From positions 59,141,776 through 59,205,775 of the forward strand of contig OY829326.1 of the NCBI GenBank assembly GCA_963691655.1: a stretch of 64,000 bases of DNA. The letters run 5' to 3'. The DNA is from Toxonevra muliebris. Lineage: Eukaryota; Arthropoda; Insecta; Diptera; Pallopteridae. Made by a program: the position numbers and the translations under genes. Below the pieces are notes generated by a model. That model saw only the letters and a list, made by a program, of their open reading frames with translations, searched no databases and was not told the DNA's origin. Shown in pieces: positions 12,004-24,385 of this stretch (position 1 is its first letter; the number at the start of each line of letters is the position of its first letter).

Positions 12004-15000
12004 AATCTTCCTTTTTTTGATGAATTGAGAGCTTAAACAAAAGTTACTCTCACCATCTGATTCTTTCATTGAGTTTTTTTCCGACCTCATCGTTTCAGCT
12101 GAATTTCCTATAAACGAATTTCTATTCATTCATTTAAGAGTACTTCAAAGATTTCATTCAATTGTTTTTGTTGCAAGTCCACTAAGCTTTTACAGCGCTG
12201 CATTTTCAGAAAAAATTGAAAATTTGTGTAGTATTTTTCAAAAGTCTGGTAGCGCTAAATCAAATAAAACTCAACTTTTGGAAATAGAATAACAATCATG
12301 ATTATTGTATTAAAGAGTGAAGATTGCTATGACCATATAGACAGTCTGTGTACAAGGGAGCAAATGCGACAGTACAATGGAGCTTCAAGTGGGGAGCTGC
12401 AAAACGAATTACTTTGCACAAATGACCACAACGATAACAGAAACAGCAACAACTACAACAACAATGACTACAAAACCATCTCTATTACCTCTCTCCCAGC
12501 ATAAGCGAGTCCATGCACGCACGAATGAACGGATGAACTAACGAACAACAGCAAACAAAAACAACAACGGCAACTGAATACGAATAAACAAAACCAAAAA
12601 CAAGTTTTCCAAGTGTTATCTCATACAAAGACTTAATTGGAAGAAGGTAGTACGAGTCGTAGTAAGTGGTCGCGTTGTGGGGAATGAAAACGATGGAATG
12701 GCAAATATAACAAAAGACAATTGCATGGATGGTACACTGAGAAAAATTAAAAAAAAAAAAAACAAAGTTATGCAGTAAAAATTAGCCAAAAAAGCAATAG
12801 GACGCTGCTTGGCGAGCAGTGGCTACGAAAAATTTAAACCAAAACCCCACGCACATACGGCCAACTTCAATTAATGTTGCAACAAGAACAAAAACAGTAA
12901 AACAGAGAGAGTGATAGAGGCAAAGGGAGCACAAGAGCCAATGTTAAGTGGAAAAGTGGTCAAGAACAATAGCAAATATACCACTCTTTCATACCAACAA
13001 TAAAATGTGAGTAGAAAAACAGGAGTAAATGAAATTGAAGTTAAATGCAGTGGTAAAAGGGGGACAAGGGTAAAGGAGCAAAAAAGAAAAATTCATATGC
13101 ATTGGTTTAACTACGTGAAATTTTTATTGTACTAACGGTATTTTGAAGTTTTTTTGAGGGTTGTAAATCATACAGCAACAATAAAAGGAAATGAAAGAAA
13201 GTAAAACACAACAACAACCGAGACACGCCATCAGACGACTGACTATGATTGCCGGTATGAGCAGTCGTGGGTATGTGTGTCGGCAAGGGAAGTGCAAGGC
13301 TGAGAGCACAAATAAAATGTAGTAAATAAAGCGAAAGAACACAAAGGAATTTTTTACGCACATTTTTCCAAAGTTTCAAATTTCGACGATGATGATGGCG
13401 GTGACGATGACGGCCATCATGATTTTGTGATGATGATCGAGTAAAATATTTTCATGTTAAAGTTTAATTCAATTTATTTCGAGGGGCAAAATTAAATTAT
13501 TTCAAGATGGCGCAGCTTAATATTAATATAAACAGGAAATTAAGAAAGTAAAGGAAATTTAGTTGCAAAGAAATTGATTGTAAATAAAAGACAAGTAGCT
13601 AGAAACTTACCCATTTTAATATCAGAGTTTATTTTACTTTAATGAAGTTATATTTAAAGCAGCATTTATGTCGAATTTAAGCCAAAATAACAAAACAGTA
13701 AAGAGAACACGCACACAACCACACAAACCAAACAAAACACACTCACACTATCAAACGCGCGCGAAAGAAGGTGTTAAACTCAGCCAAGACTACGGAGAGT
13801 CAAGAAGTTGGCTCAAATGAAGTGAAGGCAAACGTGTTTTCGATAATTTTTTTTTGTCTTTTTCTTGTGTGTCGTAAGCAAATTTTTATATATATATAAG
13901 AAACAAAAAAAGGTGGGTGCGTTGTTGTTTTTCCACGATTTAACTATATATTACTTTAATTTCTTTATTTTTGAGATTCTTATAAGAAAAATAAGAAAAC
14001 ACTTGTTAATTTTTATCATTGAAATAGTTTTACAACAATTTCGATTTTCTTTTTTACGTTTTAATTCATTGTATGTCACTGGTAGTGTATGCTTTCAATT
14101 TGCATACCATTAAAATGCATTTACACGTATTTTATTTTTTTTTTCTCGCTCTCAACGTCTCTTTCAAATTCACGTTACTCCACCACTTCCGACCAAACCA
14201 AATGCCAAACCGTCACCAGAGAGTGTTGCAAACAAACTGGTAGCAACATTTTGTTGATGCTTCGAGCTAAAGTAACGTACGAAAATATTTACATTTACTT
14301 TTGTAGTGTGGCCACATTTTGAAGATATTGAAAAAATTCTTAAATAATTTTTTCATTTATAAGTATATGAAACTGTATTAATTTTCTAATGTATAAAGAA
14401 TATTTTTCAGAACATACACCTCTGAGAAGTAAAAAAGGGGGTAAGTTATTAGCCAACTTAAGTAATTGAGATACTTGACTAGATAGAATCTGAACGTAAG
14501 AGGGTTTGACTATTGAGAGGTATTGAGTGGAAGTATCGATACTATACTCGGCCAAGCTTTTTATATATATTATTTATATTATATATGTATTTTAATTAAA
14601 GTTTAGTTCAATATCTCTCCTAGTGTTTAATGTTAGGTTATGATTTTTAGAATTATAATTTTTGTAATAATTGTTTTTAAGAATTATGGTTATAAGTACG
14701 AAAGAGATTTATTCTTATGCACTTCTATTTCTTAAATAAATAAATAAAAATATATAAAAACGTTCGTAGATATGTAGGTAACATCATCATAACACCATAC
14801 ATTCGTTTGGGGTTAATATTTTTTTTTTTTTTTGTGACTCTGTAAATGGCGCTGGTATTGAAACATTTTGATATATTGTATTTATGGTCTGATTTGGCTC
14901 ATACTCAGAATATGCTACGTGAAAAGAAATGTTTTTAGAAAAAATGGGCCTGCTAAATGGTACTAGAGTCGAAATATTGACGAAAATATGTATTTATGAG

Positions 15001-16825
15001 TCAAGTCAGAATGCTCATATCCAGAATATGTATGCACAAATTATTTTTGAGCACTTAAACTTTGCTGGGTTAGCTTGTATTTGTAAACGAATCGAAGAGA
15101 ACTACAGCTTTATGCCGAATTCGAACGGCATAAACAACTTTTCCTAGAGAAAATGCCATTGCCAATTAAAAGGAGCCAATTGGAAAGCCTAGTTTAAAAG
15201 GGGTTGTAACGGCTTCACAAAGACCGTCAAAGTGCATAGTGTAATCATAACTTTAAATTTTTGTTATATGCCCAAATTTTTTTTCAAAAGGAACGGTAGG
15301 AGATGGAGGAAAAGTCGTGAGTACGGAGTCGTGATGAACGACCCTAAATTACTATGAAAATTTCACGCATAAAATTTTTGTTGCACTGCGTAATAATTTC
15401 GAGCATTCTACACTACTTCCGTAGTTAATGTAAAATGTTTTTAGTCAACCAAATTATTTCGAGTTAGGACACGGAGCGAAAAAATGGTACACTCTCTAAT
15501 ATCTTCAACCTAGCCCTAGCTAGTTTGGGGCAGTGACAAATTCAAATTGATAAAACGTTGAAGTTTATAGTTGATATTAAGGTTTTGGTGAAAGTTGTAA
15601 CATTTTTATAACGATTTTCACTTGATAATTTCAGTTTTCAAAACATTTGCTAATAAGACTTTCTGATTGAAAAATATAATACAATAGTTGGTAAGTTTAG
15701 ATATGGGGATTTATACGAGCGATCATATCTTACAACCTGACTCGCCAATATTAACAATCGATGTTCGGAAGTGTATACGAGAAGACGACCCGTTGGACCA
15801 ACATTTCGCCATGCAATCAAAAATTTTTGATATTGATTTTCGAGTGCGGTGCGACAACATGCTCGCTCGTGTAAATCCACCTAGTGAAATGTTTCATCTA
15901 CGCCCAATTAATGATTATGATTTATTCAAGTCTTTCGTTAGACAGAAATAACTGAATGCAAGTCCGTCCAACTTGTAGTGTAAAATTGATAACAATCTAT
16001 TATCCCATGAGGTTAGGTTAAGTGGTTGCTTCTTCTAAAGTGAGGAAAAAACCAAATAATGCGATAGCGCCATTTATATTTAACGTTAGAGGTCTCTCCT
16101 ATTCCTTATTGGTTAACCAAATGCTTTAAGTCTATATCCTACCAGACCGTGAGAGTTTCTACCTCTTCGATGTCGTGGCAACTGCGACAGAAACCATTGT
16201 ATCGAGCATGCAGTCTCGTTGTAAAAGATTATAATCCCGCAAAATTTTCAAAGTTCAATGTTCGTGTATAAAACCCCGTAACGGTATTAAACGCCCAAAA
16301 TGAACTTAAGCACTAAACTTGCTGGCTTAATTGACACAATGAGTATATTATTCCAACCTCTCTTTTGAGAATCAGAGCTGTCAGTTCTTGATTGCATATG
16401 TAGTAAAAATGTTCTACTTTAAATTCTATATATATGGAGCTTTTAGTAATTTTTCTAAATTTAATTGTAATTTCTTACTTCCATTATCTTTTTTATCGCG
16501 AATTCGTATGATTTGTTAACTGCGACTCTGCGTAAAAGCTTTTAAAAAGCTATTTTCATAAAACTATTAAACTGCCAATCATCAACTTTTAATGTAATAG
16601 ATTTGGCTCATGGTTTGCAGCATGTATACAAAAATCTATTACATTCGCATACTTCGGCCAGAGAAAAGTGGTACCCTGTTTTGCATATTTCTTCGTCATC
16701 GATTTTTTATTTTTTTCAACGCAGTTTAGCAGCAAGCAGTGAAAAAAATTGTGTCATCCAAAGAAAATTCCTTAACGCCTAGAAATTGTTGCAATTAATT
16801 GCAAATTTAATAAAAATTTGCAATT
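12004..16825. other. Non-genic stretch upstream of alpha-SNAP
   Basis: No conserved exon is recognised. It contains CAA/AAC-rich simple sequence at about 12430-12600 and a GATGAT-type tract at 13386-13440. A GGTTAGGTTA motif near 16011, resembling the one at 8647, hints at a second copy of a dispersed repeat. An 87-codon frame at 15688-15951 lacks low-complexity bias but matches no family I know. The last about 200 bases should contain the alpha-SNAP promoter and 5' UTR. Confidence 0.45.
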
Positions 16826-19800
16826 ATGGGCGACAATGAGCAAAAGGCGCTGCAACTGATGGCAGAGGCCGAGAAAAAGTTGACTCAGCAAAAGGGATTT
16901 CTCGGCTCGCTTTTCGGGTGAGTGTGCAAAGGAATGTGTTGTGTGTGTGTGCAAAATTTTGCTTTTCTAATTGGAATTCAAGGAATAATTATCGATTATT
17001 GTGAAATTAAAAAAATAAATTGTTTGAAATGGAAAAATATAAATTTCTAATAACAAGTGAAGAAAAAAATTGTTGGAGATCATTCGCCGTAAACATCACA
17101 GCAGTGCAGTCGACTTCGACTGCACGATTGCAACAAATTTTGGAGTCGTTGCCTGGTGTTTCGATTTTTCGCAAAATTTCTGATTCTTCAGCTTTCCCTA
17201 TCTTTAGGTGTTTTAGTGTGTGTGTGTGTAGTTCCTTTTTCTTCCTGTGTATACTGAATTTATTATGCCATTTGGGCGCAGAAGCATTCCACAACAACCT
17301 CAACCTCACTACACTGCTTTGTCTAGGATTATTACGAATTTGAATTGAGATTGAAACAAAAACAACGCAAAATTCTTCGTGTCGTCGTGTGTCAATGTGT
17401 TTGTAAATATACTATAAACAACACTTTTTCCCTCCATCCTTACGCCCAAACCCCGCCACTGCCATCCACCAACCAATTGCTACTACTCTTTATCATTTTC
17501 CGTTTTATAATTACACACTCGGATTAGGAGGTGCACACAAGGGAAATGCGTATAATATAACGATTATTTTCATTGTGCTGTATTCTCTTTGTTTTAATAT
17601 TTAATATGCAGACTTCATTAATTTGATTAAATATTTAAACTAAGTTAGCTGGAAATTAAGCAATCCTCTATATACTTTCTTGTTTTTAACTTTCGACCTT
17701 TTAAAATGCTTTAAAATTTATGAAAAATGGTTTTTAATGCGCGATGCCAAAACTTTTTCTGACTCACTACTTTGCAAACGCAATAGGTAAATCTTTAAAA
17801 TTCTCAATTGAAAATTAACTTAGAAATGATTTTTGTATAAACATTTGAAGTTAATGCCCTAAATTCTTAATAAAATAAGCTTTCCGCCCCGTTTAAGTAA
17901 TCGTTAAAGATCCATAAAGCATTGGTCTTGCTTTATTCCAGAAAAAATTCAGAAATTTAGATATAATGTAGTTTTTTATTGCTTTTGAACAAATTTTAAA
18001 AATATGCAAATGTCTCCTTTTTGCATTTCGAGAATAAAGTTCAAAGCACAAAATTTCAAATTTGTTTTACAACGAACTTCTCTACAACATCGCAAAAACA
18101 TAACATATTTCTAGATAAGAACAGGTATCCCAACCTGGCCTAAACCTTAACTGAAAGTTATTTATTCAAAGACATCTTAATACGATGTTCCCAATAAGCC
18201 GAAATTGCGTAGTTTCAGCAAATGGTTTCGATCAAAACTGCAATCATTAGTTGCGTTCAGAAGATACACAAAATTTTTAACTGTTTCTAGTATATTGCCA
18301 AAAGTTGTTTTTAAACTGAAAAGCGGAAAAAAAATATGAAAAAATTACGTCAAAATGCCAACAGTTGTGCTGATTTAAAACACACAAGTACGCGTTCAAA
18401 AGACACGCTCTACTCTGTTGGCCAACAGCTTTATCTTCTGTACGCAACCATTCACACTGAAGCTGGTTTCGATTATAATTTCGTTTGACAGTTCATTGTT
18501 TATTTCTTGCTGTAAAATGCCGCCGGTTAATAAAATTATTGACTATTTGAATACGAAGAGAATCAAAATGATAAATAAATAAGTAATAGTGCATAGGAGA
18601 AAGCGTCAATTGTTTTGTATCTTGTGTCACTTCAAGCCCAGCCACTATGCGGCCTTGCTGCATTAACATGGCAACATAGTTTCCCTTTTTTCTGTTTTTT
18701 CCAAAAAAAAAAAATTTAAAACAAGCAATTTTTTGTAGGCCACTTAGCAATTACCGTTGTACCAGTTTTTAGAAATATAGCAGCTAGAATATGTCCTCTG
18801 ATGAAGAAAATCGGCATCGTCACTTATGTTGTCTTGCTGTAACGGGTCGATTTACACCTTTTAGGCTCTATCAATCATGGACTACCATGATCGATTGCCG
18901 GGTATACTTATAAGCGGACCTTACACGGTCAGTACTGATAGCATTAATGATCGTGTAAGGCAAAATATCCCATCATTACTTGGAATGAGGGAAATATTGA
19001 TGGAATTCACTGTAACACAGTCTAACATTATCATTGGCAAAATTTAGCAATAAAAAGTGCATTTACAAACAGAAAATAGTTGTTTGAGACTGTCAAAATG
19101 TGGGAGAATAATTTAATTTTGAAAAATAATGAAGCTGCCATCATTAATAATGACAGTACTAGTAATGTCAGTATTACTGACCGTGTAAGTTCGGCTATAG
19201 ACCCAAGCTTTATCACCTGCTACGATTTTATCAAAGTTGCTATACCCTCCGTTTTCAAATTTTTTATGTAATTATTGGACAAGAACACGTTCACATTACA
19301 AGTAAGCTAACTTTTGTTACTCCCTTCGTATTATTATAGAAACATACAACCCATGAAGAGCCTAGGACTAGATTTATTTTAATTCAAAACCGAAGTATTT
19401 CGTCTCCTATTTCCTTCTATACTTTTTAGGGTATCTATCAAAGATGTCGATAAAATATAGTAGATGCTTTTTATTTTATATATATTTTCTTCTTACATAC
19501 AATAATACGACAAAGTTTTGTAAGTTTGGCCTAGTTAACATGTGTATACAGTGAGTGACATCTTATTTTTGTCGAATCCACCCATGAAATGAACTAATTC
19601 TGTAAAACATTTTCCAATCTTGCGCATGGGTATCTACCATTATAAAATTAAATTTTTGCTTAAGTTTTTATTCCAAATATTAATTTTTCTTTGCATCTAC
19701 ATATTTTTCCTATAGCGGTGGATCAAACAAAGTCGAAGAGGCCATCGAATGCTATCAACGCGCTGGTAATATGTTTAAAATGTCTAAAAACTGGTCAAAA

Positions 19801-22800
19801 GCAGGCGAATGTTTTTGTGAAGCGGCCAACTTGCATGCAAGAGCTGGTAGTCGTCATGATGCTGGCACATGTTATGTGGATGCATCAAATTGTTATAAAA
19901 AGGTATGAAAAATGAATAACAAAAAGAAATATGTTGACGAGCACATACATTTTTATATTTTTATTTATTTTATTTTCTATAGATCGATGTTGAAAGTGCA
20001 GTCTCATGTCTCTTGAAATCTATTGACATCTATACGGATATGGGTCGTTTTACAATGGCAGCAAAGCATCATCAGAGCATTGCTGAAATGTATGAAAATG
20101 ACCCAACAACACTGGTACGTAGTAACTGAATAAATTATTTCTCTTTCTGAAATACTAAGATTACATTTTCTCTACTTTGTCTCTTTATGGTAGGCCAAAG
20201 CAGTTCAGCATTATGAACAAGCAGCTGATTACTTTAAGGGTGAAGAATCCGTTAGCTCTGCCAATAAATGCATGCTTAAGGTAGCACAATATGCAGCACA
20301 ATTGGAAGATTATGAAAAAGCTATTAACATCTATGAACAGGTATATACATACATATATTTTGGAATATACGAAGTGTGTTTTAAAATCGATTGGTGGTGC
20401 TCAAAACTAATGTGTGTGTACTAGGGCGAAACGAATTATTTTTTTAGATCCGTCATGAATTTGACGCGAAATGCGAAAAACGGCCTAGGCTCTCCAGGGG
20501 CTGTAGTGTCATAATAGTAGTAGCCATGAGTTTTCTGAAAGGTCTTGTAAAGAGAAAAATTTTGGTATATGAATTTGGACATCATTTTCGCTTCTCGATG
20601 ACGTTTGCAAAGTTTTGCTTCTATTTTTTATGTTTTTGGTTTAAAAATATATATGCAACAAATTTTTTTTTTAGAAAATTAGGCTTTGTTTCTGTTTTTA
20701 GCCGTTTTTATGTTTCAATATGAATCGAACATTCGTTTGACTTTTTATTATTAGTTTTTTAGAAATAATGATTTTTGTATTCGATCTGTATCCCCCACCA
20801 AAGGTTTTTTTGCTTCCGAGCAATGTTCCGATAAGGTACTCGATAAATAGATACGATGTTCTATGGTTTAGAAACTACAAAGAACTGGCAAAAATTTAAA
20901 ACGTATAGCTGTATTCTTACCAATTCACATTCTTTAAGAACTTTGGGATGCTGCATTCCAAAAATTTCGAATATAAAATGGCGAACATGAAAATATAAAA
21001 CTTATTACGGCTAGCACGGAAAAACCACATAGGATAAACCACAGTCCTATGACGCTGCAAATTTGAAATTGAAGAAAGAAAAATTTTAAATTTTCATATA
21101 ATTTGAGGAAGAACTAAAGCCGTAATAAAGAATTAATTTTTAAGTCAAAAGCCTTTTGGTTAGTTTTAAGGGATTTCTATACTATTGTGTGATCAGCGTT
21201 ACTTTATGCCAACACAAGCATGATGTAAGTTATCCACCAGACGTTTCGAGGAACTCGCTCTCGTTCACCACGTAACAGCACCATTTACCAGGAACGGCCT
21301 GACAATGCGTAGGAATCACATTCTGTTAAATACCTTGGAGCTTAGTCACTGCCCCTTCATTTTCAAATGCTCAGCAAGCAACAGCCCGTGATTGAGAACA
21401 ACTCTCAAGTATTTGACCTTATTAGGGGGTAATAACTGCGTTCTAGTTCTGACTAGCATCACCTCTTGTTTGCATCAGCAACTCTTGAATTTTACCGTCA
21501 TCATACAGTACAGTCAAATTTAGACCGCTAAAGATAATACAAATGTCATCATTTAATCAACTGTTTATCATCGTACAAGTAAGATGCACTATTAGTTGTT
21601 GATGCCCGTTTTTGTGCAAATCCTTTGGTATAGCCCTCTAAGGTAACTTTGCCTGCTCGTCAGTATGGGAAGGATCTAGTTCACTACAGTTCTGGTATTC
21701 TCTTTACACCGAAGAGTTCATTAAAAGCATTAGTATGAGTAGCCGTGAATTTTACAGAAACTGTTCACTTGGCAACGAAAGCAAAACCAATTGTCAAGGT
21801 AGGTAAACAATAACAACAACGATTGGTGAATTCACATGTATTGTAACTGAGATAAAAAAACAAAAATTAACAGTTCTGTCTTTATATTAGATCTGTTCAC
21901 GTGCAAAAAATTTGTACAAATTTCACTGTGTGCCAGAAAAAAAAAAAAAAATTCAGGCACTTTTATGGAGACCTAGCACATCTTAAAATTCACACAACTC
22001 CGTCAATTTTCACCCAATTTCATTCAAAAAAGGTGATTCGAAACGGCATTAAATTTACTTTGAAAGTGTTTTGTTGCAAAAAATCTCCACGATCGGATAA
22101 TATCGTAAAAGCATCGTCCAAGCCGAAAAAATGATTAAGAAATCGAAAAATTGCAAATACTTTCAACTGCAGTCTCGTCAGTTTTCAATTCATGAAAATA
22201 AACAATACATGGTCGGAAAGAACTATGCTTCCCCTTTCAAACTAAGAAAATTGTAATACGGATAAAAGTTAGCAAAGTTATGAGCGATTGTTCACACCAA
22301 CAAACGGTTTTTTCACCATAAAACGAGATTTTGGGGGTGTATGGGAAATTTCCGCCATACCATTTTTCTTAGCATAACTGGACCTACAATTTGTGCTAGG
22401 TCTCCATAAAAGTGCAAGATCACTGTCACACAGTGTTATCATCAATTTTGCCTGAAAGGGAAAATGAGAGAGTCGAGTGACAGTTAGTTGTAATAGAACT
22501 TGCAAGTTTTTACTGGATACATTATTTAATTTGTAAGAATTTGCTAGCAAAAATAAAATTGGGGAAACATATGATTTTATTTTCTATAAATAAAAAAAAA
22601 TTTATCGATTTCAAATAATAAATACCAGTAACTGGGGCCATTTTTTTTGTTGAAGAAATCTCTTTATGAAAAAACAAATATCAAAAGAGAACCAAACTAC
22701 TCGTTGATGTTTGTTTTGTTATTTGTGTATGCAAATAATTCGTTAGATAATTCTGAGAAATGCCGTTACTCATGTCTTCTCTCTCTCTCTCTCATTTGTT

Positions 22801-24385
22801 ATTTACTCCCGCTTAAGCAATGATTTTTACAACGATGAATGCTTTGTTCAATGAGTGAATTTTAAAGAACTTCCGACGCTAATATTTGGGAATTGGCTTG
22901 ACCAATTTTAAATCTATTTTTGGCTAACCTACTCTCTTTAAATTGATATATAATATGAAAATGTAGCACTTCTGGATCTTCTGTAATAAGATTTTTTTTT
23001 GATAGTTTTCACTTCGTGAGCGAATACTTTTTAACTCTCTTGAATTTGGTTGCTTGCAAATTCGTGCTAGAAAAGTACGCGAACAGATTTATTTACTGTC
23101 CGTTCTCTGGTAATTACTGCCTAGTAGTTTGAAGAAAGCATTTTGTCAAAATTCAGTTTGGAACTTTACAATGTGTTGTGAATTGCTACGTAGTGTTGAA
23201 TTTTCCAAATTGGCTACGAATAGTTAATAGAGGCGAAAAGAAAATAGGCTATATCCAGTTTACACTAGAGGGAAACTCCGGCATAAACTGGCCAACATAA
23301 CATTTAAAGTCCTGCAGGGTATTGTGATGAAATTCGGTAGGAGAATTGCCGTAGAATGTATAACATTTCTATAAAATATAACATTGAACTAAAAAATATT
23401 TTACGAAACCTCTCACTAGAGGACACCATCCATAGAAACTATCTATACTATTAATAGTTCCATAATTTTACCGATGGGAAGTGCAATACCGCCGCGAATA
23501 TTAATACCATAATTCTCTCTTTAGTCCTATGTGTTTTTTTTTTTTGCATATGTTTGAGGTAATTTTTGGGAGCTACTGACTCGATTTAGAAAATTCTTTC
23601 AATATTGTTTTCTCTGTTTCAACATTTGCTATTTTTTTTTTTTTTTTTTCAATTTAAAAAATGGACATAGCATTTATCATGCAAACCAGATGCTTGAAAC
23701 AGTATCTAGGGAACCAAAACGAGGAAAATTATGAAAGATTGCATGTTAAGAATGAATGTTAGTAATAACTGAAAATAAAATAGTAATTACTATTCGACAA
23801 GTAATTACTATTACAAGGGAGTTTAACTATTTTCTGTAGTAATTTTCTTATCACCCAAACTTTTCCGAAAAAGTGCTGAAATTGAATTTTGAACAGTTAT
23901 GTGATCAAAGTATCAGTAATTTTTGAGTGTCCCCACCCATGAACTACTTAATTTTAATGATTAAATAATTTTTCAGGTTGCTGCATCGTCACTGGAGAGC
24001 TCTCTTCTCAAATACAGCGCTAAAGAATATTTCTTCCGTGCTGCACTTTGTCATTTAAGCGTTGATTTATTGAATGCTCAGCATGCTATCGAAAAGTATT
24101 CAACACAATATCCAGCATTCCAAGACTCAAGAGAATATAAACTTATTAAAGTAAGTATTTCAACTAGCATGTGTTTTTTTATAATATTTGTTTGTAAACT
24201 TACTGAAACGGTTTTGTTTTTTCTTCTTCTCTCAGGTCCTCTGCGAACATCTTGAGGAACAAAACATCGAAGGCTTCACCGAAGCAGTTAAAGATTATGA
24301 TAGCATTTCACGTTTGGATCAATGGTATACAACAATATTGCTTAGAATTAAAAAGGCAGCCGATGAGGATCCAGATTTACGATAA
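16826..24385 (+). CDS. alphaSnap: Alpha-SNAP (soluble NSF attachment protein)
   Basis: Adaptor that binds assembled SNARE complexes on cytosolic membrane faces and recruits the ATPase NSF to take them apart after vesicle fusion. Coding exons: 16826-16917, 19716-19902, 19983-20114, 20194-20340, 23977-24150, 24236-24385; all junctions are GT-AG and in frame. The product is 293 aa, the usual family length. It starts [18 protein letters not shown] and ends in the conserved acidic/hydrophobic tail ([12 protein letters not shown]) needed to stimulate NSF. The body is TPR-like helical repeats ([44 protein letters not shown]). The start is the first ATG in a good context (CAATTATGG). Introns 1 (2.8 kb) and 4 (3.6 kb) hold transposon debris. 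No lesion is visible. Confidence 0.97.
18250..18448. mobile_element. Small MITE in alpha-SNAP intron 1
   Basis: GTTGCGTTCAGAAGATA (18250-18266) pairs with the complement of 18432-18448 with one mismatch, giving 17-bp inverted termini around a 199-bp non-coding unit. No clear target duplication is visible, so the class is undetermined. Confidence 0.45.
18911..19198. mobile_element. MITE-like inverted repeat in alpha-SNAP intron 1
   Basis: CTTACACGGTCAGTA at 18920-18934 is exactly complementary to 19175-19189. Imperfect pairing extends outwards (CTATAAGC-like against GGCTATAG). The motif CGTGTAAGG recurs inside at 18952-18960. The unit is about 290 bp and non-coding; chance frames overlap it on both strands because of the symmetry. 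Confidence 0.45.
21230..21490 (-). pseudogene. Degenerate Jockey/R1-type LINE RT, C-terminal part
   Basis: On the minus strand the translation gives [18 protein letters not shown], then SSKVFNRM, then [13 protein letters not shown]. This order is typical of the segment downstream of the RT catalytic core (VKYLGV.LD...W..HL... IVRPIL.YGA..W) in Jockey/R1-like elements. Stops interrupt it and flanking similarity is lost. It is a fragment lying antisense in alpha-SNAP intron 4. Confidence 0.55.
21893..23094. mobile_element. Foldback/MITE element in alpha-SNAP intron 4
   Basis: The left end (ATCTGTTCACGTGCAAAAAA at 21892) and right end (complement AATCTGTTCGCGTACTTTT) share an inverted CTGTTCRCGT terminus. 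A 24-bp exact inverted repeat lies inside (21957-21980 against 22392-22415, core TTTTATGGAGACCTAGCACA), with a second short pair CACTGTG/CACAGTG next to it. A CT microsatellite is at 22776-22793. The terminal motif is shared with the 9075-9835 element. It has no transposase; the open frames at 21901-22134 and 22278-22550 are products of the inverted arms. Confidence 0.5.
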
